DNA of 20,062 nt from an uncultured Oscillospiraceae bacterium (lineage in GTDB: Bacteria; Bacillota; Clostridia; Oscillospirales; Oscillospiraceae): assembly GCA_910587785.1 (NCBI GenBank), contig CAJUOA010000002.1:1-20062 (forward strand), read 5' to 3'. Position numbers and translations under genes: made by a program. How positions within the stretch are numbered: position 1 is the first letter of the stretch; each line of letters begins with the position of its first letter. The notes beneath the pieces are model-generated. The model was not told the DNA's origin, searched no databases, and saw nothing but the letters and a program-made list of their open reading frames with translations. Positions 13,669 to 20,062 of the stretch are shown here, piece by piece.

Positions 13669-15776
13669 ACCGCCGCCGCCTTTCGGTCGCTCCGGCCCTG
13701 CCCAACCAGGGTGATGTTGCCCAGGGACTGGATCTGCACGTCGCTGGTGATCTCGTTAAAGGCCAGCACATACAGGTTGGGGTAGAACTGGGAGAGCATC
13801 CGGCTCAGGTAGATGCGGATGACCTGACTGGTGAGGACGATGGGGGTCTGGCTGAGGTCGTTGAACTTCTTGATAAATTCGGACAGCTGGGTGACGATCT
13901 GCTGCATGAGGTCCGGCCCCATGGCCAGATAGATGCCCTGCTCGTTCTTGCTGAGGGAGGAGATGACCCGCTTTTCCACCTCCGCGTCCAGGGTGACCAC
14001 CCGGAGCTGTCCGTGCTCGCAGAAGCGGCGGGTGATGGTGCGGCTGAGGGCGGCGCGGACGTTCTCCGTCACCATATCCAGGTCCTTGGTGGTGGCGAGA
14101 GCGTCCACCGCGGTCTCCAGGATGGTGCCCAGGTCCCGTATGGGGACCCCCTCCTTCAGGAGGTTCTTCAAAATACGCTCCAGATGGGCGTATGTCAGCA
14201 CATTGGGGATGGCCTCCTCCACCACCTCCGGGGCGGTGCGCTTGAGGTTCTCCACCAGCTGCACCACCTCCGCCCGGCCCAAGAGCTCGTAGGCGTGGGA
14301 GCGGATCACTTCGCTCAGGTGGGTCTGCATGACGGACAGGGGGTCGATGACGGTGTAGCCGTAGATCTCCGCCATCTCCTTGTTCTCCGGCAGGATCCAC
14401 CGGGAGGGGATGCCGTAGGCCGGCTCCACGGTCTCGATGCCGTCGATCTCGCCGGTGGGGGTGGCGGGCTCCAGAGCAAGGTAGTAGTCCACCAAAATCT
14501 CGCCCCGGGCCACCTCCTCGCCCTTGATCTTCACCGCGTACTGGTTGGTGCCCAGGGTGGAGGTGTCGTGGAAGCGGATGGAGGGGATGACGAAGCCCAT
14601 CTCCTGGGCGTACTGCCGCCGGAAGATGATGATGCGGTTGATGAGCTTGCCGCCGCCCTTCTCGTCCACCATGGGGAGCAGGCTGTAGCCGAACTCCATC
14701 TCAATGGGGTCCACGGTGAGGAGGGTGTAGACGTTGTTGATGTCCTTGTAGTAGTCGGCCTCGCTGGGCTGCTGGGGGGCCTCCTGGGGGGCGGCTGCGG
14801 CGGCCGCCTCCGCGGCGGCGGCCTGCACCTCCTTCCGCTCCAAGCGGCCCATCATCCACCAGCCGCCGCCGCTCAGGCCCGTGCCCACGATCAGCAGGGG
14901 CACGGTGGGCGTACCGGGGATGAGCCCCAGCAGGCCGATGACGATGCCGGAGGTAAAGATGGCCTTGGGCTGGGCCGCGAACTGGGAGATGACGTCGTTG
15001 TTGAGGCTCCCGTCGGACACGGACCGGGTGACGATCATGCCCGTGGCCGTGGAGATCATCAGCGCCGGCAGCTGGGAGACCAGGCCGTCGCCGATGGTGG
15101 CGATGGAGTAGGTCTGGATGGCGGTGTTGAAGTCCATGCCGCTCATGGTGACGCCCAGGATCAGACCGCCGATGAAGTTGACGGCGGTGATGATGAGGCT
15201 CATGATGGCGTCGCCCTTGACGATCTTGGTGGCGCCGTCCATGGCGCCGTAGAAGTCGGCCTCCTTCTGGATCTTGGCACGGCGGAGCTTGGCGCCCTGC
15301 TCGTCGATGAGGCCGGAGGAGAGGTCCGCGTCGATGGCCATCTGCTTGCCGGGCATGGCGTCCAGGGTGAAGCGGGCGGCCACCTCGGCCACGCGCTCAG
15401 CGCCCTTGGTGATGACGATGAACTGGACCAGAACGATGATGAGGAAGATGATGACGCCCAAGATGATGTTGCCCTGGGTGATCATCTGGCCGAAGGCCAA
15501 AATGACGTTGCCCGCGTCGCCGCCAAAGCCCAGGATGCGCCGGGTGGTGGACACGTTCAGTCCCAATCGGAACAGCGTCGTGATGAGCAGCAGGGACGGG
15601 AAAATGGAGAACTCCAGGGCGTCGGAGATGGTCATGGTGATCATCAAAATCAGGATGGACAACGAGATATTGACCACCAGCAGCACGTCCAGGAGGCTCT
15701 TGGGCAGTGGGATGATGAGGAACAGGACGATGACGACCACCAGAAGGGCTATGCTGTTTTCCAAAAATCGTCTCAT
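13665..15776 (-). CDS. flhA: Flagellar type III export gate protein FlhA
   Basis: FlhA forms the nonameric export gate; its membrane part uses the proton-motive force and its cytoplasmic ring docks chaperone-substrate complexes. The 703-aa product has about eight hydrophobic segments in residues 10-305, the FHIPEP signature RFTLDAMPGKQMAIDADL (135-152), and a cytoplasmic domain from about 340 with YGYTVIDPLSVMQTHLSEVI and IRDLGTILE. An Ala-rich linker (about 319-329, then Pro/Gln) joins the halves. AAAGGA sits 7 nt before the ATG. It follows flhB by 80 bp. In Bacillus the next genes are flhF and flhG; here the sigma factor follows instead. Confidence 0.97.
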   Translation of the reverse strand: MRRFLENSIALLVVVIVLFLIIPLPKSLLDVLLVVNISLSILILMITMTISDALEFSIFPSLLLITTLFRLGLNVSTTRRILGFGGDAGNVILAFGQMITQGNIILGVIIFLIIVLVQFIVITKGAERVAEVAARFTLDAMPGKQMAIDADLSSGLIDEQGAKLRRAKIQKEADFYGAMDGATKIVKGDAIMSLIITAVNFIGGLILGVTMSGMDFNTAIQTYSIATIGDGLVSQLPALMISTATGMIVTRSVSDGSLNNDVISQFAAQPKAIFTSGIVIGLLGLIPGTPTVPLLIVGTGLSGGGWWMMGRLERKEVQAAAAEAAAAAAPQEAPQQPSEADYYKDINNVYTLLTVDPIEMEFGYSLLPMVDEKGGGKLINRIIIFRRQYAQEMGFVIPSIRFHDTSTLGTNQYAVKIKGEEVARGEILVDYYLALEPATPTGEIDGIETVEPAYGIPSRWILPENKEMAEIYGYTVIDPLSVMQTHLSEVIRSHAYELLGRAEVVQLVENLKRTAPEVVEEAIPNVLTYAHLERILKNLLKEGVPIRDLGTILETAVDALATTKDLDMVTENVRAALSRTITRRFCEHGQLRVVTLDAEVEKRVISSLSKNEQGIYLAMGPDLMQQIVTQLSEFIKKFNDLSQTPIVLTSQVIRIYLSRMLSQFYPNLYVLAFNEITSDVQIQSLGNITLVGQGRSDRKAAAV

Positions 15777-15816
15777 GCCGTAGTCCTTTCCAACAAAAAT
15801 GGGGCTATCTGCAAAC

Positions 15817-15831
15817 GCCCGGCCTGCGGGC
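15817..15831 (-). promoter_or_regulatory. Small hairpin in the flhB-flhA gap
   Basis: GCCCG and CGGGC pair around a 5-nt loop within the 80-bp gap, followed on the transcribed strand by GTTTGC only. Too short and without a T-run for a terminator; it may modulate read-through or stability. No promoter was identified in the gap. Confidence 0.25.
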
Positions 15832-15856
15832 TGTTACTTTCAAAGGGAGTGGGGCC

Positions 15857-16921
15857 TCATTGGCCCTCCTGGTCCAGCTTGAGGACGTAGACCAGAATCT
15901 CGGCCACAGGGCCGTAGAAGATGGGGGGAATCTCCCGGTCCAGCACGGCGTTGTCGTACAGGGAGTGCGCCAGGGGAACGTTTTCCACGGTGGCCACGCC
16001 GTTCTCCTCGGCCACCTTCACAATACGCAGGGCCAGCTCGTCCCGGCCCTTGGCCACCACCACCGGTGCCTCGTCCTTGTCGGGCTTGTAGCGCAGGGCC
16101 ACGGCCACGTGGGTCGGGTTACGGATGACCACGTCTGCGCCCGGAACCTGCTGCATCATCCGCTGCTGGGCCCGGCGGCGCTGGATCTCCTTGATCTTGC
16201 CTTTGACCTGGGGATCACCCTCGGTCTGTTTGTACTCCTCCTTGATCTCCTGCTTGCTCATGCGCAGCTGCCGCTCGTAGTCCCACCACTGGTAGAGGTA
16301 GTCGAAGAAGGCCACCACGATAAAGGCCACCGCCACCTGCACCAGGAGGGCAAATATGTCGTCATATAGGATGGCGCAGGCCTGCCCCAGCTCCATGTCC
16401 AGGAACCGGGCGAAGTCCAGGGTCGCGCCCTGGAAGTAGCGGAAGATCAGGATCAGGAGAATCGCGATTTTGATGAGGTTCTTGATGAGCTCCACCACAC
16501 TGCGCATGGAAAAGAGCCGCTTGAAGCCCTGCAGCGGGTTAAGCCTGCTGAATTTCGGTTTCAGGGACTCGCCCGTGACCAGCAGCTTGGTCTGGGCAAA
16601 GGTGGCCGTCATGGCCAGCAGTGCCGTGGCCAGCAGAAAGGGCCCGGCCACGATGCAGAAGGTCAGGATACACTTGATGAGGACCTTCGGCAGGATGCCG
16701 GAGAGCGACACCGCCTCCGGACTGGCGATATAGGCGAAGCAGGTCTCCAGCAGGTTTCCCGCCTGCTCCACCACTACGCCGCCCATCACCTTGAACATCG
16801 CGAGTGTGCCAAGGAGGGTGGCCACGGCCACCACGTCCTTGCTCATCATGACGTTGCCTTTTTTTCGTTCGTCCCGTCGCTTTTTTGGGGTCGCTTTTTC
16901 GGTTTTGGAGTCGCCGGGCAC
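15857..16921 (-). CDS. flhB: Flagellar export switch protein FlhB
   Basis: FlhB sets substrate specificity of the export apparatus, switching from rod/hook to filament substrates after self-cleavage. The 354-aa product has the N-terminal basic segment (KTEKATPKKRRDERKKG), about four membrane segments (roughly 31-50, 83-108, 143-162, 190-210) and the cytoplasmic domain with the autocleavage site NPTH (N268-P269-T270-H271) in VIRNPTHVAVALRY. The start is GTG at 16921 with GGGGGG 8 nt upstream; the encoded N-terminus then matches family expectation. It follows fliR after a 40-bp gap containing a 6-bp hairpin. Confidence 0.96.
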   Translation of the reverse strand: MPGDSKTEKATPKKRRDERKKGNVMMSKDVVAVATLLGTLAMFKVMGGVVVEQAGNLLETCFAYIASPEAVSLSGILPKVLIKCILTFCIVAGPFLLATALLAMTATFAQTKLLVTGESLKPKFSRLNPLQGFKRLFSMRSVVELIKNLIKIAILLILIFRYFQGATLDFARFLDMELGQACAILYDDIFALLVQVAVAFIVVAFFDYLYQWWDYERQLRMSKQEIKEEYKQTEGDPQVKGKIKEIQRRRAQQRMMQQVPGADVVIRNPTHVAVALRYKPDKDEAPVVVAKGRDELALRIVKVAEENGVATVENVPLAHSLYDNAVLDREIPPIFYGPVAEILVYVLKLDQEGQ

Positions 16922-16941
16922 CGCTCGTTCCCCCCTTTACA

Positions 16942-16959
16942 GCCCACCGCCCCGTGGGC
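16942..16959 (-). promoter_or_regulatory. Hairpin between fliR and flhB
   Basis: GCCCAC and GTGGGC pair around a 6-nt loop, 2 bp past the fliR stop codon and about 10 bp before the flhB ribosome-binding site. There is no T-run. It might tune translation of flhB or mark an RNA processing point. Confidence 0.3.
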
Positions 16960-16961
16960 GG

Positions 16962-17732
16962 TCAGGAAGTCCCAATGATCTGCAGGAGCCGCTGGAGAGC
17001 CTGGAGCATGTCGAACTCCACCTTCAGCAGATACTCGCTGAAGGGCGCGATCAAAAGCAGCTCCAGCGCCAGGCCGATGATGACCTTCAGGTCGATATTG
17101 ATGACAAAGATGTTAATCTGGGGGATCACCTTCATCAGGATGCCCATGCCCATCTGCCCCAGGAGCTCCGCCGCGAGTATGGGCATACAGAGCTTCACCG
17201 CCATCAGCGTACACTCGACAAAGAGCTCCACCACCGCCGCGTACAGCTCCGGCCCGAAGGCCACCTGTCCGAAGGGCACCACCCGCCCGGAGCACAGCAT
17301 GATCCGCAGCAGGGTGTGGTGTCCGTTGGCCGCAAAGAAGAGGAGCATCATGAGCACATTGAAGAGGGTGGCGCTCACGGACACCGAGCTCTGGCTGGCC
17401 GGGTCGTAGGTCTTGCCCATGCTCATGCCCATCTGGCTGTCGATGGTCTCGCCGCCCAACAGGGGGACATAGAAGAAGATATTCACCGTCAGCCCCAGGA
17501 TATACCCCAGGGCGATCTCCAGCAGGAAGATTACCGCCGTCTCCAGCACCGTCTCCGGCACCGGGGGGCGGTACTCCGTCATGGACGCCGCCGTCACCGA
17601 CAGCACCATGATGAGGCCGCTCTTGGCCAGGTTCGGGATGCCCTGACGGCCCAGGATGGGGTTGAAGAGCACAAAGCCGCTCATCCGCGCCAGGATCACG
17701 AAAAACAGGTTCAGCTCTGCCCAGTCGACCAC
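16962..17732 (-). CDS. fliR: Flagellar export gate protein FliR
   Basis: FliR is an integral part of the FliPQR export pore. The 256-aa product is strongly hydrophobic with several membrane segments (for example LNLFFVILARMSGFVLFNPI near the start and LKVIIGLALELLLIAPFSEY near the end) and the family-typical GxP turns (LGRQGIPNLAKSGL). Start is GTG at 17732, with AGGAGG 6 nt upstream; that site overlaps the fliQ stop codon (TTAGGAGG), so translation of the two genes is probably coupled. Length is typical. Confidence 0.94.
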   Translation of the reverse strand: MVDWAELNLFFVILARMSGFVLFNPILGRQGIPNLAKSGLIMVLSVTAASMTEYRPPVPETVLETAVIFLLEIALGYILGLTVNIFFYVPLLGGETIDSQMGMSMGKTYDPASQSSVSVSATLFNVLMMLLFFAANGHHTLLRIMLCSGRVVPFGQVAFGPELYAAVVELFVECTLMAVKLCMPILAAELLGQMGMGILMKVIPQINIFVINIDLKVIIGLALELLLIAPFSEYLLKVEFDMLQALQRLLQIIGTS

Positions 17733-17742
17733 GGCGCGCCTC

Positions 17743-18009
17743 CTAATTCTGGAGCATCAGCGCGAAGAGGCTCCGGGCGTAGTCCAGCAGGGTCTCCATC
17801 ATCCATCCCCCGCCAATGAGCAGCACCGCAGCGATGACCACCACTTTGAAGAGGAAGGAGAGGGTCTGCTCGTGGATCTGCGTCACCGCCTGGAAGATGG
17901 CCAGGAGCACGCCCACCAGCATACTCAAAAGCAGCATGGGCCCGCAGACCTTGATGGCCACCCAGATGCCCTCCCGCAAAATCTCCGTGACCTGCGTCGT
18001 ATCCATCAT
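17743..18009 (-). CDS. fliQ: Flagellar export gate protein FliQ
   Basis: A small 88-aa subunit of the FliPQR pore, with two membrane segments (about residues 15-42 and 50-75) and the family segment VLLAIFQAVTQIHEQTLSF that joins them. Length matches FliQ (about 89 aa). Start is ATG at 18009, with another ATG directly following; the purine-rich GAAGGGGG lies 10-13 nt upstream. It sits between fliP and fliR as in nearly all flagellar operons. Confidence 0.96.
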   Translation of the reverse strand: MMDTTQVTEILREGIWVAIKVCGPMLLLSMLVGVLLAIFQAVTQIHEQTLSFLFKVVVIAAVLLIGGGWMMETLLDYARSLFALMLQN

Positions 18010-18028
18010 CGCTCAAATGCCCCCTTCC

Positions 18029-18694
18029 CTATCGGATCATCCCTACCAGCGTTGAGAACAGCAGCTGCCATCCGTCCAGCAGGATAAAGAGCAGGATCTT
18101 GAACGGTGTGGAGATCATGGAGGGCGGCAGCATCACCATGCCCATGCTCATGAGGGTGGAGGAGACAATGATGTCGATGAGCAGAAACGGGATATAGAGC
18201 AGAAAGCCGATGATAAATGCGTGCTTCAGCTCCGATGTCACATAGGCCGGCATGATGACCGTCATGGGCAGTTCCCGCGCCTCGTCCTGGCTCTGGGGGA
18301 TAGGCGTATCGGTCATGTTGCAGTAGAGCTCCATGCTGCTGATCTGCATCTGATTGAGCATATACTCCTTCAGAGGCTCCTGGACCCGTTCAAAGAACTC
18401 CTCCTGGGTGATCCTTCCCTCCTTGTAGGGGTCGTATGCGCTCTCCTTGATGGCGTTGATGGTGGGCGTCATGGTAAATAACGTCAAAATCAGCGCCATG
18501 CCCACCAGCACCAGGTTGGGCGGGGTCTGCTGGGTGCCCATGGCGGTGCGCAGGAAGGAGAAGGACACCACGTACCGGGTGAAGGAGGTCATCATGACCA
18601 CCATGGACGGCAGCAGGGTCAGCACCGTCATCAGCAGCAGGATGTCCAGGGAGTTTACAGTGGAGCCGTTTACATTGATGAGCGCGTCAGTCAC
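18029..18694 (-). CDS. fliP: Flagellar export gate protein FliP
   Basis: FliP forms the core of the export pore. The 221-aa product has the diagnostic ILLLMTVLTLLPSMVVMMTS and TRYVVSFSFLRTAMGTQQTPPN stretches, the periplasmic domain with EFFERVQEPLKEYMLNQ and the C-terminal segments LLIDIIVSSTLMSMGMVMLP and FKILLFILLDGWQLLFSTLV. Many FliP proteins carry an N-terminal cleaved signal and are about 245-255 aa; this one begins only about 15 residues before the first membrane segment and so lacks it. The GTG at 18694 has AGGAGG 8 nt upstream, and a stop codon lies just before that in frame, so no longer form is possible. Confidence 0.95.
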   Translation of the reverse strand: MTDALINVNGSTVNSLDILLLMTVLTLLPSMVVMMTSFTRYVVSFSFLRTAMGTQQTPPNLVLVGMALILTLFTMTPTINAIKESAYDPYKEGRITQEEFFERVQEPLKEYMLNQMQISSMELYCNMTDTPIPQSQDEARELPMTVIMPAYVTSELKHAFIIGFLLYIPFLLIDIIVSSTLMSMGMVMLPPSMISTPFKILLFILLDGWQLLFSTLVGMIR

Positions 18695-18715
18695 GGGCCA
18701 AGCCTCCTCTCAGAC

Positions 18716-19093
18716 TCATTTCTTCTCCCGGAAGCGGCGCAGTATAGCCGTGAAGTCCGGCGGCCGGTCCTGCGCCGGGCTGTCTGAGGAGGGAGGGCTG
18801 CTCCACAGCTCCCCCTCCTCCGCTGTCAGTTCGGCCACGAGGGAGAATCCGGAGGGAGAACTGCCAATGAGAAAATATCGTTTTGCGCTTTGCACCACCA
18901 GCAGGGACTGGTCCCTGCCCACTGCCAGCCGCTCTAAGACCCGCAGGCGGCCGCAGGCGGCGGGAGCGCCTATGCTGAAGCGGCCGCCCTGCCCCATCTG
19001 TCCCGCCCAGCGGGAGACGAGGTAGCTGGCGGCCAGCACCAGCAAAAGGACCAGCAGGATGCCCAGCAGGGAGAGCACATCCCCCCACCGCAT
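18716..19093 (-). CDS. fliO: Flagellar biosynthesis protein FliO (FliZ-like)
   Basis: FliO assists assembly and stability of FliP in the export pore. The 125-aa product has one membrane segment (about residues 7-27) and a short cytoplasmic domain with the family pattern GRLRVLERLAVGRDQSLLVV followed by KRYFLIGSSPSGFSLVAEL. A Ser/Pro-rich stretch and a basic end (ILRRFREKK) follow. Its ATG shares one base with the cheY stop (TGATG), so translation is coupled. The sequence is poorly conserved in this family, and the call leans partly on its place between cheY and fliP. Confidence 0.87.
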   Translation of the reverse strand: MRWGDVLSLLGILLVLLLVLAASYLVSRWAGQMGQGGRFSIGAPAACGRLRVLERLAVGRDQSLLVVQSAKRYFLIGSSPSGFSLVAELTAEEGELWSSPPSSDSPAQDRPPDFTAILRRFREKK

Positions 19094-19458
19094 CAGGGCT
19101 CGCCCACGATGGAGGTCACGGTCTTGAGCACACGCTCAGGCTTGAAGGGCTTGACGATGAAGTCCTTGGCACCGGAACGGATGGCGTCGATGACCATGGT
19201 CTCCTGTCCCATGGCGGAGCACATGACCACGTTCGCGTTGCCGTCGGCGGCGCGGATGGCCTTAAGGGCCTCCAGACCGTCCATATTGGGCATTGTGATG
19301 TCCATGAGGACCAGATCGGGCTTGAGGGAGTTGTACTTCTCCACCGCGTCCGCGCCGTCCACGGCCTCGTGGAGGTCGCTGTAGCCGGCCTTGCTGAGGG
19401 CGTCCTTGATTACCTTGCGCATGAAAGCGGCATCGTCAACCAAAAGAATCTTAGCCAT
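19093..19458 (-). CDS. cheY: Chemotaxis response regulator CheY
   Basis: A 121-aa single-domain receiver that, when phosphorylated by CheA, binds the motor switch (FliM/FliY) to set rotation. Key residues are the acidic pair D8-D9, phosphoacceptor D53 in LVLMDITMP, the Ser at 81 (T/S switch) and K103 in FIVKPFKP. There is no output domain. AAAGGTGG lies 6 nt before the ATG. It lies between fliY and fliO, as in Bacillus and Clostridia. Its likely phosphatases, CheC and FliY, are encoded in the same operon. Confidence 0.96.
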   Translation of the reverse strand: MAKILLVDDAAFMRKVIKDALSKAGYSDLHEAVDGADAVEKYNSLKPDLVLMDITMPNMDGLEALKAIRAADGNANVVMCSAMGQETMVIDAIRSGAKDFIVKPFKPERVLKTVTSIVGEP

Positions 19459-19523
19459 GATAATCCACCTTTTTCTTGAAATTTGAAAGTTATTTGTTCG
19501 GAAAGGTCTTATTACAAACGGCC
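19459..19523 (-). promoter_or_regulatory. AT-rich fliY-cheY gap, possible weak promoter
   Basis: This 65-bp gap is markedly AT-rich. On the minus strand TTGTAA (4 of 6) is followed 17 bp later by AATAAC (4 of 6). It could be an internal promoter that lets cheY and the export genes be transcribed apart from fliY, but both hexamers are poor. Confidence 0.22.
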
Positions 19524-20062
19524 TTATGAGTATTTGGCCAGTTCGTTGATGTCGGGCTTCTCCAGGATCTCCGTGATGCGGATCCCAAAGTTGTCGTCAA
19601 TGACCACCACGTCGCCCCGGGCGACGCACTGCCCGTTGACCAGCAGGTCCACCTGGTCGCCCGCCAGTTTGTCCAGCACCACCAGGGAGCCCTTGGAGAA
19701 GGCGATGATGTCCTGGATCTTCCGCCGGGTGCGGCCAATCTCCACGGCCACCTCCAGGGAGACGTTCATGATGAGGTCCAGGTTCTGCTTCTGCTCCTGG
19801 GAGAGGCGGTTCTCCTCGTCCAGCGTCCGCATGGGGGCGGGCTGGGCGTTGATGATCTTGGGCTCAGGCGGCTGGGGAGCCTGCTGCTGGGGCGGATACA
19901 TGTAGTAGGGATAGGGCGGGTAGGGGTATCCGCCGGCGGCCTGGGGGTAGGGCGGATAGCCGGGGTAGGGCTGCTGCTCCCCGCCAGGGGCCGCCTGGGG
20001 CGGGACCTGGGGCTGGGGAGCGCTCTGCACCGGAGCCGCAGGGGCGGGCGCAGGCGCGGGAG
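19524..20062 (-). CDS. fliY: Flagellar motor switch protein FliY/FliN, C-terminal part (5' end beyond window)
   Basis: The readable 179 codons carry a Pro-Ala run (PAPAPAPAAP), a Pro/Tyr/Gly-rich linker (about GYPPYPQAAGGYPYPPYPYY), and a C-terminal FliN-type SpoA domain (LIMNVSLEVAVEIGRTRRKI, then SKGSLVVLDKLAGDQVDLLV and DDNFGIRITEI). This domain forms the bottom of the motor C-ring. The frame stays open to the window edge with no plausible start; a GTG at 20030 lies inside the repeat and is not a start. Because the operon position before cheY and the long linker fit FliY, an N-terminal CheC-like phosphatase region is expected outside the window, but cannot be seen; FliN alone is the alternative. 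Confidence 0.88.
   Translation of the reverse strand, partial: PAPAPAPAAPVQSAPQPQVPPQAAPGGEQQPYPGYPPYPQAAGGYPYPPYPYYMYPPQQQAPQPPEPKIINAQPAPMRTLDEENRLSQEQKQNLDLIMNVSLEVAVEIGRTRRKIQDIIAFSKGSLVVLDKLAGDQVDLLVNGQCVARGDVVVIDDNFGIRITEILEKPDINELAKYS

Noticed and set aside
14013..15890. A 625-codon plus-strand open frame opposite flhA
   Set aside because: It is a GC-rich complement of flhA with extreme His/Asp/Gly/Val composition and no recognisable domain; flhA is certain.

Overview
The window is a chromosomal motility and chemotaxis locus from a GC-rich, Gram-positive-type bacterium. Gene order starts as in the Bacillus/Clostridia fla/che operon (fliY, cheY, fliO, fliP, fliQ, fliR, flhB, flhA, sigma-28). 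CheC, CheD and CheV are present, ribosome-binding sites are strong AGGAGG types, and GTG/TTG starts are common. The GC-rich codon use suggests the Oscillospiraceae side of the Clostridia (Oscillibacter, Intestinimonas or Lawsonibacter-like). That placement is inference, since there is no rRNA or other marker here. I see no IS element, tRNA, rRNA, CRISPR array or phage gene.

Right block (20062 down to 7772, all minus strand, transcribed right to left): the 3' part of fliY/fliN (cut by the window edge), cheY, fliO, fliP, fliQ, fliR, flhB, flhA, a FliA/SigD sigma factor, two flagellar rod/hook-basal-body genes (flgF/flgG, also called flhO/flhP), cheC, cheD, cheV and a degenerate-EAL plus HDOD protein. 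Most junctions are overlapping or under 50 bp, so this reads as one long operon: motor switch, type III export gate, sigma factor, rod, chemotaxis adaptation. The genes that follow flhA in Bacillus (flhF, flhG, cheB, cheA, cheW) are absent from this stretch.

Middle block (5979 to 7718, plus strand): a two-gene operon, parA/soj-like ATPase followed by a protein with a basic N-terminal tail, a Pro-Glu linker of about 100 residues and a C-terminal ComFB domain with a CPCARC cysteine cluster. It converges on the right block at a hairpin terminator (7727-7758) and diverges from fliD through a 159-bp intergenic region where two promoter-like signals overlap. This is the most unusual content of the window: a possible ParA-driven positioning or signalling module inserted in the flagellar locus.

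Left block (5819 down to 1, minus strand): an oversized fliD (911 aa), fliS, a fliT/flgN-like chaperone gene, a lone FtsE-like ABC ATPase, and a methyl-accepting chemotaxis protein cut by the left edge. The chemoreceptor has its own extended -10 sigma-A-type promoter and a structured leader of about 180 nt.

Together the genes build the export apparatus and rod (FliOPQR, FlhAB, FlgF/G), switch late gene expression (sigma-28), cap the filament (FliD with FliS/FliT chaperones), and sense and adapt (MCP, CheV, CheY, CheC, CheD, FliY). The ParA-ComFB pair and the EAL-HDOD protein may add positional or cyclic-dinucleotide control.
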